Of a DNA stretch of 64,000 bases, positions 1 through 12,166 are shown piece by piece; positions within the stretch are counted from its first letter, which is position 1; every line of letters starts with the position of its first letter. The stretch spans positions 2,956,501 to 3,020,500 of the forward strand of contig JAQQWL010000006.1 in assembly GCA_038363925.1 (NCBI GenBank), read 5' to 3'. Source of the stretch: Apiospora phragmitis. Its lineage: Eukaryota > Ascomycota > Sordariomycetes > Amphisphaeriales > Apiosporaceae. Under the pieces are notes generated by a model. It was not told the origin of the DNA, searched no databases, and saw nothing but the letters and a program-made list of their open reading frames with translations. The translations under genes were made by a program, and so were the position numbers.

Positions 1-1152
1 TGCTGGAGGAGTCGTTGAAACATCCTTGACCTCTTAATTCCTGGATAACCCGAAGATGGGAATCGTTTCTCCCCGTGCCCTATCCTGGCGTGTCCCTCCT
101 ATTCTGGAACCCAAGTGGAATCATCACACAGACACTATAGCAATGTTATATTACACCCTGAGCAGCAATCTCCATGTTCATGCCTCACCCTGTACTTGCC
201 TAGCGCCCCATCACGTGAATTCATGACCCCACATATCCTGTCTCCTGAGCTACCCTACTTGCGAGTTCACTGGCAAGCTCACCCAAGAGTCTCCAACTCA
301 GATGGAATCTGCCCCCGGCAGACATGCCCCAACTGTTCATGTATGTAGGCTGTCTCCTGTATGTAATAGATGGGGGCATCGGAGTCTGGAATTGTTCAAT
401 GATCGTTGCTCAGTGGCGGTATCCGTAGTAATAGTGGGATATGACCAAAAAGGAGCGTTTACATACATGTACATGACCTTGAGTTTAGGTTCCGCTCGGA
501 TCACTGCGAGCAGCCAGTAACGGATAGCTGGCGGCGATGAGGGAGCTGGCGTCGGAACATTTATGTTTCACGTATTGCTTTTGAATATACATCGAATATC
601 TTTCCTACCTTGATTGCTAACTACAGCCCGTAAATGGATCGTCCGACTGTATTAATCAGGTATTCGGACGGCGAGAGTCTGCGCCGCGTGGGACCTGGGA
701 CCCTTTGTCACCCAAGTTCCAGCATATACCGAAGTATCCTACCTTCTCCATATTACTGGCTGCAGTTGGCAAAAGGAGATAAACTCCTCCGCACCAGAAA
801 AGTTGCCGAGGTCTACGGCGTGCACGAAATTGTTCCTGAGGGTCAAAAGCCGAATTCCTATCACCACAGACTAGATATTAGCATAAACCCAGGCACATTA
901 AGGAGTACAGCATAAAACTTCATTTGGTTATCACTTTGTATCATTTGCTGACAACAGGAGCATTGTCCAGTTCGACGCTCGGTATCAGATTGTGACTAAC
1001 TACTCGAGATGCATCCTAGACGTAGGAGATCGTAAAGCCTTGCAAAACTGCAAGCATATAATTTTGGCCCCTTTGACCGGTTGGCATGAGGGCATGACTT
1101 TTAACCCAGACCGTAACCCTAACGCCGATGAATATACACATTGTCGTCAAAT
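1..1152. other. No supported gene
   Basis: Only short open frames without recognisable domains or convincing splice structure. The right end is the 3' flank of the leftward RPL30 gene. Confidence 0.5.
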
Positions 1153-1786
1153 CTAAGACTGCTGGTCGGCCAGAATATCGGAGTCACCGGCATCCAGAAT
1201 AGCCATGGTCGAGCAGCGGAAAAGCTTTCCGCAGGCAGTACCAAGCTCAATCTGTTCGAAGAATGGTTTGTTAGCCGACTATTTACCCTCCAAAGTCTAC
1301 AAGAGACTTTTTCGCTGGGTTCATGCAGCGAGGCTTGTGTAGCCCGCATAGCATGGAAGACTGGGAGAAGTAGCATAGGCTATCACCCACGACTATACCC
1401 GAAGAAGTGTATTGTACTTACGTTGGAGCCAGCAAAGTGGTGCACGGGGACCTTGGACAACATAGAGTAGTCTATCCAGCTTCATTAGCATGTTTTCTTC
1501 CCGACGCTGCCATCACGGCTTCTTTGGGGATCGCATACACTCGAGTTCCGACTTGCGGAGAGGGGGGGTGTTGCCGGCGATGATGACCAGCTTGGCCTTG
1601 CCGGTGCGGAGAGTCTTCAGGGTGCTCTTGTAGCCAAGAGTGACTGGAAGGTGGAAGTCAGTTATGCAAATTCATCATAACGAGTTTTGTGTGCGGCGTG
1701 GTTCTCTTACCCTTTCCGGACTTGATGACCAGCGCCAACTGCGAGCTCAAGGAGTTCGAGTCCTTCTTGTTCTTCTTGATGGCCAT
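1153..1786 (-). CDS. RPL30: 60S ribosomal protein L30 (eL30)
   Basis: Structural protein of the large cytosolic ribosomal subunit. Four exons are read on the minus strand: 1711-1786, 1539-1643, 1422-1471 and 1153-1251, joined by three GT-AG introns. The spliced frame is intact and gives 109 residues, the usual eL30 length. Visible family segments are LALVIKSGK near the start, [20 protein letters not shown] and [11 protein letters not shown] in the middle, and [16 protein letters not shown] followed by DAGDSDIL at the C-terminus. The ATG at 1786 is followed by a lysine-rich start typical of eL30. It is divergent from RPL10 across a short shared promoter, which suggests co-regulation. The identification rests on sequence I recognise and every splice phase fits. 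Confidence 0.95.
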
Positions 1787-2192
1787 TGCGACAGTTGGTG
1801 ACTTGACTGACTTGGTGTGTGGTGAATAATTCTTGTCGTTGCTGAAGATCAAGCTGGACTGGGCAATCCGAGTCGTGAAAATCGAGTCGTGATAAAACCA
1901 GGTCGGAAAAAAGTCCACTTAGGGTCGGGGCGTGGGTACCAAAATTCGGGCAAAGGGTAAGAGCAGCCCTAAGTCTCCACTAAGTCTCACTGTGGTGCAG
2001 CCAATCAGAGCTGCTTGCCCGCCACTTCGGAGTTTGTCATTTCATTTCAAATCAAGGAATTCGCCCTGCGCAGCCAGTGCACGCATCTATCAATTTTCTG
2101 GTGGGTAGACTTCACTTTTCCGACGACTACAATCAACTTCAACGCCCACCACCAAAACCCCAGATAACGATACATCGCGAAACACCGTCAAG
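1787..2192. promoter_or_regulatory. Shared divergent promoter of RPL30 and RPL10
   Basis: 406 bp separate the two start codons. An exact ARCCCTAA element (AGCCCTAA) lies at 1965-1972, and a near match on the other strand (TTAGGGTC) at 1919-1926. ARCCCTAA is the Tbf1 recognition sequence known from ribosomal protein promoters of several yeasts; its use here is inference. The 9-mer CTAAGTCTC also occurs twice close together near 1970-1990. Confidence 0.5.
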
Positions 2193-3177
2193 ATGGCTCG
2201 TCGTCCCGCCCGTTGCTACCGATACTGCAAGAACAAGGTAAGCCTACAAAATTGCTTTGCGAGAACACTCTGCGCGAAGACGAAGGACATGTTGGAATTG
2301 TGTGGTGTTTGTGGGATTTTGCAGGCCAGCAGCCGCGACGCATTCGAGGGTCGGGCCAGGTTGAAGATTGGAACAACTGCTTCTTACCTCGGCCTGCGCA
2401 CAACTCGACGGTGTCCTCTTTCCGGCCTTTTGCAATTCTGCAGAGCGATTATGATGGGTGCATTCATTTCATGGGAATTCTATACGCTAATCTGACATAT
2501 TCTAGCCGTATCCCAAGTCCCGGTTCAACCGTGGTGTCCCCGACCCCAAGATCCGAATCTTCGATCTTGGCCGCAAGCGCGCCAACGTTGACGACTTCCC
2601 TCTCTGCATCCACCTCGTCTCCAACGAGTATGAGCAGCTGAGTTCCGAGGCCCTCGAGGCCGCCCGTATTTGCGCCAACAAATACCTCGTCAAGTACGCC
2701 GGAAAGGAAGGTTTCCATCTCCGTGTCCGTGCCCACCCCTACCACGTCGTCCGTATCAACAAGATGTTGTCTTGCGCTGGTGCCGATAGACTGCAGACTG
2801 GTATGCGTGGTGCCTGGGGTAAGCCCAACGGCACCGTTGCCCGTGTCAACATCGGCCAGATTCTCTTCAGCTGCCGCACTCGTGACTCCAGTAAGCATTT
2901 CCTCCCTTAGATGTTCCAAGTATTCGATACTGATATAAACTCCCAGACCGTGCCATCGCTCTCGAGGCTCTCCGCCGCTCCCAGTACAAGTTCCCTGGTC
3001 GCCAGAAGATCATTGTCTCCAAGAACCGGGGCTTCACTCTCCCTCCGCCGCGAGGAGTACCTGGAGAAGAAGGCTGCTGGCCGCGTCAAGGTTGACGGTG
3101 CCTACGTCCAGTTCCTCTCCAACAAGGGCTCTCTGGCTCAGAACATGAAGCGATTCCCCGAGGCCTTCAGCGCTTAA
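2193..3177 (+). CDS. RPL10: 60S ribosomal protein L10 (uL16), with one frame break
   Basis: Large-subunit protein at the subunit interface, needed for subunit joining. Exons are 2193-2237, 2506-2890 and 2947-3177, with phases that fit. The start [15 protein letters not shown], the block [20 protein letters not shown] and the end [11 protein letters not shown] are characteristic. The frame is intact to about 3036, where it runs through SKNRGFT; the conserved continuation [20 protein letters not shown] is in the +1 frame. Exon lengths sum to 661 nt, one more than a multiple of three, so one extra base lies near 3036-3045 (ACTCTCCCTCC). The Trp of the conserved SKNWGF motif is also CGG (Arg) at 3027-3029. 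As this gene is essential and normally single-copy, an assembly error is more likely than loss of function. Confidence 0.93.
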
Positions 3178-5635
3178 GAGTGGATTCAGTTATCATGAGA
3201 AGCAATGGGAAATGGATTGGCGTTTAATTCGGCTACTGAATAGCACTGTGTAACGACAGTCAATCGAGGATCTTTGCATTTGCACACACATAAACAAAAC
3301 ACTTGATACTCTGGCCCTTCTTCGGATGCTGCTTCACAACGTGACATGGTGGCTACTGGTTGAATGGGTGTGATCCTGGTAACTGGGATTGCAATCGGGG
3401 TGCCACTTGTGCTCGACACCAGAGTGCCCTGAGCATTTCGAGTCCTCAAGTACGTCATCCTGAGTGTACATAGACAGTTACGATGCCTCAATCGCCATGG
3501 ATTTCCCCATTCAATAGTTTCTTGGAGAACCAGACCTAACCCTCGTTGGCAGAGCTACATAGTGGGGGTCGGTCCACGGGTATGTGAATCTGTTGAACTG
3601 TTGTCTATGACAGATCGTAGCGGGCATTGTCTGCTCCGATGGGCAAGCCGAAGTTTTCTAAATGTGAGTGCGGCAAAGCAGACATTTGCTAGCGTTTGGC
3701 TTCGATAAAGCCATGAGCGGATATACTCTTGTCCAACCGTTTCTTAAGGTGGCCAGCCAACCTCCCTTAACAGCCACCTATTATTCTCGTTCTTATCCAA
3801 ATAGCATGGTCATCGACTGGTTTGCCGCCGATACGCCTTAATACACTTTCGGGATGCTAGTTATGTATTAGTAACGTGACATATACGTAGTATATGCTAG
3901 TCCAAACGTACTAAGATGTAGGTTTGCGATGATGCATAGGACATACAGGTATACATATATTTATGCAAAAGCGGCTTTCGCACCGAACATTGGAGTCATA
4001 TGGTGGCATTCGAGCCTAGGTGCAGGGAAAATATACAGCCATCATGATATCGATTGGCGAATCACGTACAAGGCTTGTAACAGTTGGTTCTCTGCTGTTT
4101 CCCCCAGTCCTGCGCTCGATGCCAGGATGGTAACGGTGAAGATAGCATCTATTAGGGGGAAATGCACACCTATCTACTACGTCGTTCGCGCAGTGAGGCC
4201 AGGGTAATCCTTCCAAGGTTATTGCTGTTTTGCTACTACTATGTTCGTCCCAGTTCCAGCCCTGAGATCGGCTGAAGTCGCACGGATGTCAGGCAGTGAT
4301 CGTTAAAAGTACCTAGTGATGAACCATTGAGAGGATTCAACAAGCTTTCGAGGCGCCGCAAGCGAATGCGCCAGACCGTGATTGATGGCTTGACAGTTGT
4401 GCTACATGAGTGCCCCCAGCGTTGTTGTGTTCGCTAATACATGTCGAAAATAGAACACAGCTGTCCGCGTCGTCTATTTGGATTCTGCAGTCTACATGCC
4501 CACTACGTACGATATCTGGACATATTTTACGATGGGTGGCGCGGTTTACCGTTCTACATAGCATTTAGACCAGGCTCTATTACGTGCTCTCCAGCTACAT
4601 AGCTAGCTATCCAGCATAACATGCTCGAATAACAGCAGTTGTTGGGCGGAGAGGTTGGGGCTTGGCCATGCCGGCTGGCCGGGTGTACGTTATCGGAATC
4701 TCCTAGCAGAATGACACCATTGGACAGCGAAGCGTTCTAGTTTCTTGACAACTCACATACCGATATGTACTTTATCTAACCTACTACTAGCATGAACGCA
4801 GACTTGACCAGTATGCCTCGTATGGTGGTGGTAGGACATGGAAAGAATATGAAAGGCCGATGTTCAACAAACGTAGGTTAATGTATCTGAGGGGACCCCT
4901 ACGGTTAGTTGGCTGCTACGTCAAACACTTTGGTGCAGGGTTACGGGTATCGTGGTACAAGCCGACCGCCACTTCACTAAAGGAGGTGAAGATCACTCGC
5001 ACGAGACAAGGACCCAGCTCAGGCCCAGCTGACTCCGTGCCGTCATTGGATCCCTGGTTGGCCTGCCTAGTTTTTTGCGCTGCCTCTGCCCGTTCGTTCT
5101 AACAGGAATAACGGCCCCCGCAGACCAGCCTAAGTCCACTAGACCGGTCTGTTGGTACTTGATGTATGTACAGAAGGTAGCAACTCTATGCGATTCGTTC
5201 GAGATATGCAGGCCGCGCCGTACTCGTTATCTATTCCACCCAGACAGGTTGCATCGCAGTACAGTATGAGGCATTCAGCTGTCTTACCTGCAGGATAACT
5301 CGCCCAAACCCAACCTGCACGACGTGTTTTGTTTATATTCTGGCTTGTAGCTGTCCCAGCCTTAATAAGCTCTCCTCATTAGCGTGACCCCTCCAACCAC
5401 AACCACCAGAACTCGTGTCTCTGTTCCGTATCATTTGCTCTGTCAACTTGACTTCTCACCTCTCGTCTCGCTTCTTTGTGTGCATATAGCCCAGCGCCGA
5501 CGAATCTTTGTTCAGCTTACTCTGATCAAGGCCACGCCTTTTTATCTCACCCGAACCTTTGGTACTTAGCGAGCGACCGCTGGGCCTCGGACCAGTGGGA
5601 CATATCGCACACAGTACCTCAAGCCCGCTGCAGTC
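3178..5635. other. Long intergenic stretch, no supported gene
   Basis: About 2.4 kb with only short random frames on both strands and no domain, tRNA or repeat that I can recognise. The last 300 bases, with pyrimidine-rich stretches, probably hold the promoter and 5' leader of the next gene. Confidence 0.5.
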
Positions 5636-7372
5636 ATGGCGTTCCACCAACCAACCCACCAGCCTATACCACGGCCTTACCGCTCTGTAGACGAGGACGA
5701 TACGCAGCAGGCTTCTCAAGGAGTTCCCCAATCTGTTGAAGACTCACAAACATGGGTTCTGTTCGCGCCCGAAACCGATGCCGGGACTACCACGTCCTAT
5801 CTGACCACGACACACCAGACCATTTCAACACCCGGGCGCTCGCAACTTAGCGACCTGGGCAGTATCCACTCGGTTGTGCGATCGCAGAACAGTACCGATC
5901 AGCACCAATCCGCAAGTCTCATCGATGATTTGGACATAGACGATGAGGAGGACGAAGACGCAGAACTGGACAGCCTAGACAGTCACCTTCCAGAATTTCG
6001 GACGGTGCCCAACATCGCCCATCATCATGCCGATGGTGTTGCCCAGTCGATACCCGTACTGCCTGCCCACGATGGCTTAGGCTCGTTTCGTCTGGACCAC
6101 GAGGGGATAGGACAGGATATGCAAGATAGGCTGTATGCCTTTGAGCAGTACAACCCACGCAGAATAAAGAGGCGCCGGGAAAGCCAGGAGCTGGCACAGG
6201 CTGAGTTGATGGGCGAGGAATGCGATGTTGATAAAATGCAACGCATAGAATCGTGGAGACTGGAACATAGCCGTTTCCTGCTCGAAGAAATCCAAAAGGA
6301 AACCCGGCGCCGACGCTCAGCGGTTAGTGCTCTCCATGTCCAAGAAGCGGGTCTGAGTACGGAAGAGCCAGTGGCGCCAGAAGCCAACGCGATGGACGGA
6401 CTGGACCACAGTGAGGCCTGGCATGATCAGCACGCGAGTATTTTTGCAAATGAGTCCGAGGGCGTGTGGAGTCGCATTACGCGAAAGGTCATACGGGATC
6501 TCTTGGGCATCGACGACAAGGTATTGTCATTGTTGTTTGGCGACTCTTTACCCGACGAAGACGATCTATCCTCTACGCCGAGGATGTCGAGTATATTACG
6601 GGACGATACCGGTGACATTTCATCGAGTAACCTGGCCGAGTCCGCCTGGCAAATTCGGTTACTCGAGCGCATAGCCCGAGAGCTAGGATCGCTTGTCCAC
6701 CAATTATCTGAGCATCCAGGGGCATTTTCAACATTTACACGGGTACAGCACATGCCAATTCCGTACGCTGGGTTGTCACCAATACCCGAGACGGCAAACG
6801 ATGCTTCACGGGTGTCCATAGCTCGCGATGCATCTGCTGTATTACCCGAGTTCAAGCCCACCTTGGCACAGCAGCCGCAGCCAATAAGCATTCCCCAGGC
6901 CCAAGCTGCGGCCAGCACGAGTCACGGAGCCTCCCATATTCAAGGCGACAACGCCGCCAGCACGACATTCACCAAAGAGGAGTGGGAACAAGATCTGGAT
7001 ATAAGGCTGGTGTTCCGGTACCTACGGTCACGATTTCTGTCCCGCCCCAGCAGCTCAGGGGGCGTGTCCGGGAACTCGCACCTTGTCACTTCCAATACGG
7101 CAGATGCGGCAGCCAAAGCCGCGAGGGTGCGCCAACACCATCCGCTGGTATCCAGGTCCCGCCCCACCGAGCGACGTGCGTTTAGAGCCACTACACCTAC
7201 CAGCCCGGTGCATTACAGGCACGCCTCGAGTTGCGCCAGCCAGAGCACCCGCAGATCAGTCCGCAAGAGTAGCTGTTCGTCGCGGCACTACTGGGACATC
7301 GGCGCGGGTTCTGTAGGCACTGGGTCCTTGATTGCAGCGGCAGGCCCAATGGGCAGTTGGGGCGAGATTTGA
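5636..7372 (+). CDS. Conserved-looking fungal protein of unknown function, 578 aa
   Basis: A single uninterrupted reading frame with no intron. I do not recognise a named domain. The N-terminal half is polar, with an acidic stretch (DDEEDEDAELDSLDSHLPEF, about residues 102-121). A charged helical segment follows (RIESWRLEHSRFLLEEIQKE, about 203-222). A leucine-rich segment (LLERIARELGSLVHQLSEHP) lies near residues 342-362, and a basic segment (EEWEQDLDIRLVFRYLRSRF) near 446-466. The C-terminus is Ser/Arg-rich and ends in a Gly-rich tail, GPMGSWGEI. There is no signal peptide or membrane segment, so it is probably cytosolic or nuclear. The start is the first ATG of the frame after a pyrimidine-rich leader. 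Its length and regular structure make it very likely real. Confidence 0.8.
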   Translation: MAFHQPTHQPIPRPYRSVDEDDTQQASQGVPQSVEDSQTWVLFAPETDAGTTTSYLTTTHQTISTPGRSQLSDLGSIHSVVRSQNSTDQHQSASLIDDLDIDDEEDEDAELDSLDSHLPEFRTVPNIAHHHADGVAQSIPVLPAHDGLGSFRLDHEGIGQDMQDRLYAFEQYNPRRIKRRRESQELAQAELMGEECDVDKMQRIESWRLEHSRFLLEEIQKETRRRRSAVSALHVQEAGLSTEEPVAPEANAMDGLDHSEAWHDQHASIFANESEGVWSRITRKVIRDLLGIDDKVLSLLFGDSLPDEDDLSSTPRMSSILRDDTGDISSSNLAESAWQIRLLERIARELGSLVHQLSEHPGAFSTFTRVQHMPIPYAGLSPIPETANDASRVSIARDASAVLPEFKPTLAQQPQPISIPQAQAAASTSHGASHIQGDNAASTTFTKEEWEQDLDIRLVFRYLRSRFLSRPSSSGGVSGNSHLVTSNTADAAAKAARVRQHHPLVSRSRPTERRAFRATTPTSPVHYRHASSCASQSTRRSVRKSSCSSRHYWDIGAGSVGTGSLIAAAGPMGSWGEI

Positions 7373-8954
7373 AGAGGCGCATGTATTGTACGATACCATG
7401 ACAGCATATAAGCAATTTGTACCATATACCCACCATATTCAGACATCAGACATCAGACATGAGCTACGTTGGGCACAGGAATATTAGCCTCGGTGTACAT
7501 AAGGATAGGCGCTGTTACATAATAGCATACTCATTAGCACTGGCATCAACTATAAGCCGTTCGTTTCAGGGCAATGTGGCATGATCGAGATACTCTGGGG
7601 CAAGACAAGCTCTAATGGTGGTACAATAATTACCGCATCTGTAACAGCCCAGAAATAGTAAATCTTTGGTCAATGTAGATAGGGACATGTAGAAACCCTC
7701 CGTAGCCAGTAGCTCTCTTGGTCGCCTTCCGTAAGGGCCAGATTTAATAGAATGAGGCGTCCATGTTTCGGGTGGACTGAGAACCATGAATCGACCAAGT
7801 ATGTAGATATCTATCTGTGAACGGTTTCTAGATAGTTGCAGCCAAAGTCGGTGCAGTGAGATAACGTCGGAGCACACTTCCAACACAGCCGACCTGCAAC
7901 TAAAAGTAAGGTTAGACATGCTAACCTGATCCCGCCTTGCCATGTTTGCTCGGACACGAACCGGGGGCTCGCCGAGTCTATCTCAGGGTCTATCATCCAA
8001 TGAGGGCGCTGCCGCTTCACCCAGCGCGTCTAGGTAGGACGCATATGATTCGCTTATGCTCTGACGCGTAAAGTGGACGGCAGGCGAGGAGGAGAATGAC
8101 TCTCCCCCTCCATCAACCCCCATGTTCACGTTCCCTCTGCGCATCACATAGCGGCATAGATGCCTGTGAAAGCCTGATTTCTCCAACAATAATTCCATCC
8201 TGTTCCTCTCCAGGACTACCTGCCACTGTAATTGGGCGGTCGTACAGGACTAGGCCTACCACACCTCGATTAAGAGAAGAGTCATAACAAAAAAATAGTG
8301 CTGTCCAAGGGCGACTAAGCTGTATCTGTTTCAGATCCCCCATCCCGAGCTCGACTCTTTCCCTCTCCAATACTTTCTCCACACAAAATCGCCCGTACCG
8401 TCACCGTCACAGCTAAAGCGATTCTATCCCCCCGACCTGCAACCTCCAAACCCCACCAACAACTTTCCTGTAGCCAATTGCTATCTTAGGCGCCTCACTT
8501 TCGCAACTTCATCGTTCGCTGTCGCAACTTGTTCCTTCGCTTTGCCTGATTTTGTAACGCATAACATTAGCTGTTGCCTTCTGTATATTACTTTATTTAA
8601 ATCGCCGAATTCCCCGCCTTATCTGATGCTATTGGTATGACCTATCTATTACAGTTAGTTCTGATGTTTTCCTCGTGATAGCAAACATCGCGACCACCCT
8701 TATATACGTGGGCAACTTCTTTGATGTATACTAACTTCCCAGTCCCAGTGCCATGTACTAGATCCCTCTGGTCGCGCGACCCAGCTGAGTCTGGTTGGAG
8801 TCGCTTTGGTCTTCTTCGAAGTCCCCGTCGCACGCTACCCGGGCGTGTATGAATGATACCAATTCCCGCCGACCGCCTCTCGCGCTTCCGTTACCTACAC
8901 ACTGTTGTCGATCGCTACCGATGCACACGACTCCGCTGAGCGCGTCCCGGCTCA
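7373..8954. other. Intergenic region and probable 5' leader
   Basis: No supported gene. There is a short triple repeat of CAGACAT near 7440-7460. From about 8330 to 8900 the plus strand is rich in C and T, as is common for long 5' leaders of fungal genes. Confidence 0.5.
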
Positions 8955-11900
8955 ATGGCAGGACCCACGACCGACTTCACTCTTCCGAGTAACTCTTTCT
9001 TCAACATATATACCGATGGAGGCCGAGGCCCAGTACCAAGGACTTCGCCCGCCCCAGCGCCCGCGCTGCCGGGTGGGCAGTGTAATTTGGTGGACCTGAC
9101 CCATGGTGCGAATGGTCCCAAGTGTGGTTGTCGCCGTTTCTGGAGCCGCAGCGCGCTCAACCCACATGCCGTCGGAAGCCCGGCGGCATTCCCTGGATAC
9201 CCCAATGGCCTGGCTATGGGCGCCGGAGTTGACCATACTTTCTGGTGCATGTGTTCCCATCATGCTTGCTTTCACGACGATGTTCGGGGTTCCTATTCGC
9301 AAGGACCTCCTATTATGGCTACAATACCGTCTGCTGTCGAGCAAAGAGAATGAGCGTCCCAGGGCCAGCCGTGAGCCATTGACCCCTGTGATACCGGACC
9401 TGTCTTTCCACATGCCACCGTCTTCTGGCCATCCAATGGATTATCAGACTTTCAATAATGGATCATATGACGCAAATTCCAAGGAAACGGGACAAGACTC
9501 TCCGACTCAAGCAGCCACTCCTAATAATGAGCCATCGATGCCCGACACACTGAGTTGGACAAATCTCATCCAGTCCCAGCCTGGAGACCAGGCGGCCCAT
9601 ATGCCGCCCATTCCGAGCCAGTGTTTGTTGCCATCTCAGCCCAGTTCCACGACCTCATCAGTTCGCATGAGATATCACCAACCTTTTGGTGGTAAAGGAC
9701 TCCATACACTGAAAGGTGCTCGTTCCAGGCTTCGCGAAACTCCATTGGAGGCCGTTCAAGATACTCCCGGTCCGGAAGATAATGCAGTCGAGCCCAGTGT
9801 TGTTGCGTCCAATGATGACTTGCCTACAGTGACCAACACCCCTAGGTCTATCCGCCGCATGGAGGAAAGGAATACCCAATTGCAACCTACAGGACCAAGC
9901 CACGGGGAGTTCCAGAGCTATCTAGCACCGTACAAGGGCATGGCCAGCGCCTGGACAGATTGGAAAACGAATCATTCACGGAAAATGGCCATGATGAGTG
10001 CCACGAGAAACATGATCATGCGGATTTACGGGTCACCGAGCTAGAGGTTCGTGTTGGAGAGCTGGAGAAGCAGTTGCAAGACAGCAGTAGCGTCGCTACC
10101 AGCCGATATCGACATACTGCGGATGATTCAACAGCCAGTGTCGTCTCTGTCGCTACCAACACAAGCGATCGCAGCCATCTTTACAATGAGCTTCAGGCTC
10201 TAAAAGCGGAACTCGGCCATCTGTCTTCTGATCCCACGTACGGCAATCCGTGGGAACTCGAGGTGGTTTTCCTTCCTTTTCCTCTAAAAGGCGTTTGGAC
10301 GGAACCAGGAGAATTTATGAGCCAACGTCTCTCAGGGGCCAGCCACGTCGATGTTGACCAATGGACGCAAATGCCAAACAGCGTTTCCGTCCACGAGCCT
10401 CAGTCCCCAGCTTTCAACGAGTGGGCTAACCCGGATACGGAATTTGAGTGGCTGTTGCCACGCGCCTGTCCTCCGGATCGCATGATTGATAAACGTCTCC
10501 AAAGTCGCGGTCTCGTGAAGAAGGTTGCGGTGCGTGGTCCCGATGCACATAGCGTGCAGCAAGCGATATCGACTGCCTTTGGGAGTTCGTTCCGGACCGT
10601 CTCGCGGATCCAATCCAACTTTTATCACGGTTCCAACGTACACACCTCGGGTAGCCAAGTTCCTCGGGCTACAACAACCATGGGTGCCCCTGCGGAAGGT
10701 TCACAAGGACTCGCGGCTACGGTTCCTGTCGCCGTCCGAGATGATTACACCTGCTATCTGGGATGTTCGATTCTCAAATCCAGCGTGGTCATGAAGGCCA
10801 CAGGTGTTCATCGTCTCTACATCACCCAGCCCGAAGCTTATCTCCAAGATCAAGATGCGTATGAGAACGGCTGGAGCTGGCAGAGGCTCAGGGAACTAAG
10901 TCGGATCTATCCGGACTCTCAAAGCAGTCAGCAAGACGTACCTGAGGCTGACGCTCTAGAGGACTGCTGGGCATTCAATGACAAGCTTGATGAGTCTCCA
11001 TCGACTCAAAACAGTTTCTCTTCTCTCAGCTTACGCCAAGCTGCGCAGCCCAGACTTAGGTTGACAAGTATCAGCCCAAGCCCCCATCACTTCTTCACCA
11101 GCCACAACGGCCGATCTCCTTCGTTAACTACAGGACGTCGTAGTCGTGCGCCGTCTCCCTTCGTTGCACTAAGAGAGCAGAAGTCGGGGTCCTCGTTGCG
11201 TCCACTGTACGTGCGCACAACCTCGATGCCACCCGCCCCCCTCCCTGGTATCATGTCACCACAGCAAGCTCGGCGTCGCATGGCTTCTGTCAGCTTGGGA
11301 AATGCCCAGCCTTATCCTTACCCTTATGACCGACGCTCCTCACCTCAAATTGCGCGGGCCAGTGTAAATGCCACACATTCAATGGCTTTTGCGCAGCAGA
11401 AGCGGCAGCGCGGCACGCGCTCCCCATCAGTTCCCTTGTCTGCTAGATTCAGGCGCACGCCACGCTACAGCACAGCTAGCCCGAGTCCTGGGCCTGCAGG
11501 CTTCGGCGCCCCTGGTGCCACATCAGGCCGAGCCACGACCCCGTTTTTCTATGCGACACCTTACAGCAATGCTCCTTATGTGGACAACCGACCTAATCAA
11601 GGTGTGATGGATGAGGTGGATGAAGATAATAGAGGTAGTGGAACGGACTCATATGCTGGTGGCAGCGGAGATGACGACGATGAGTCGACTACGAGGACGA
11701 CGCCCCAATGCTTGATCTAGGCCATCCCCGCCGGCGGTTTGACACAGACGACGAGACTTGGCAGGGTGCTGTACAAGAAGCGCAGCAGTTCCCGGTTGCC
11801 CGAAGACGAACCGTGGCCTGGTATTGAGGACGAGGATCTGAGAACAAGGAGCCCGTCCTCAAGACCGAACACAATGTAGATATCTACGAGGATGAGGACG

Positions 11901-12166
11901 CCATGAGTGATATCGACTCTCAAATGACCGTGTCTCAAATAACCGAGCAGAGCGAGAGGAGCGTCGAAGGGGGAAATGAAGATGGAGGCATTGTAGAACT
12001 GGTGACTGACCGCGGGGTTGGCCAGGGGGTGACCAACGACGATGCCGAGGTTGCCAGCCAACACAGCAGCGTGCCGAGCGAGTATCCCAGTACTCAACGC
12101 GCTTGGCAGGACGGCGCTATGGAGTTTGAAGTCTACGAGGACTTGGCCAACAACAAGGACGCCTGA
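8955..12166 (+). CDS. Cys/His-rich, Ser-rich coiled-coil protein of unknown function, several frame breaks
   Basis: The start MAGPTTDFTLPSNSFFNIY leads into a segment with clustered potential metal ligands: KCGCRRFW near residue 55 and WCMCSHHACFHDD near residue 97. The protein then continues in other frames. The 9340-9900 part is Ser/Pro/Thr-rich. From about 9930 a predicted coiled coil follows (QRLDRLENE, then LRVTELEVRVGELEKQL). A WELEVVFLPFPLKGVW segment and a long Ser/Pro/Arg-rich tail come next. One frame stops at 11720, but acidic coding-like sequence continues in another frame to 12166 (SDIDSQMTVSQITEQSE). Shifts are needed near 9300-9353, 9850-9940, 11680 and 11800-11850. They could be introns that I cannot place or, as in neighbouring genes, single-base errors. 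I do not know its function; a nuclear or cytosolic regulator is possible. Confidence 0.6.

Noticed and set aside
1108..1125. CCTAAC-type telomere-like string
   Set aside because: Only one imperfect unit, not a repeat array.
1141..1470. Plus-strand frame of 109 codons
   Set aside because: It is antisense to exons 3 and 4 of RPL30, whose spliced protein is clear on the other strand.
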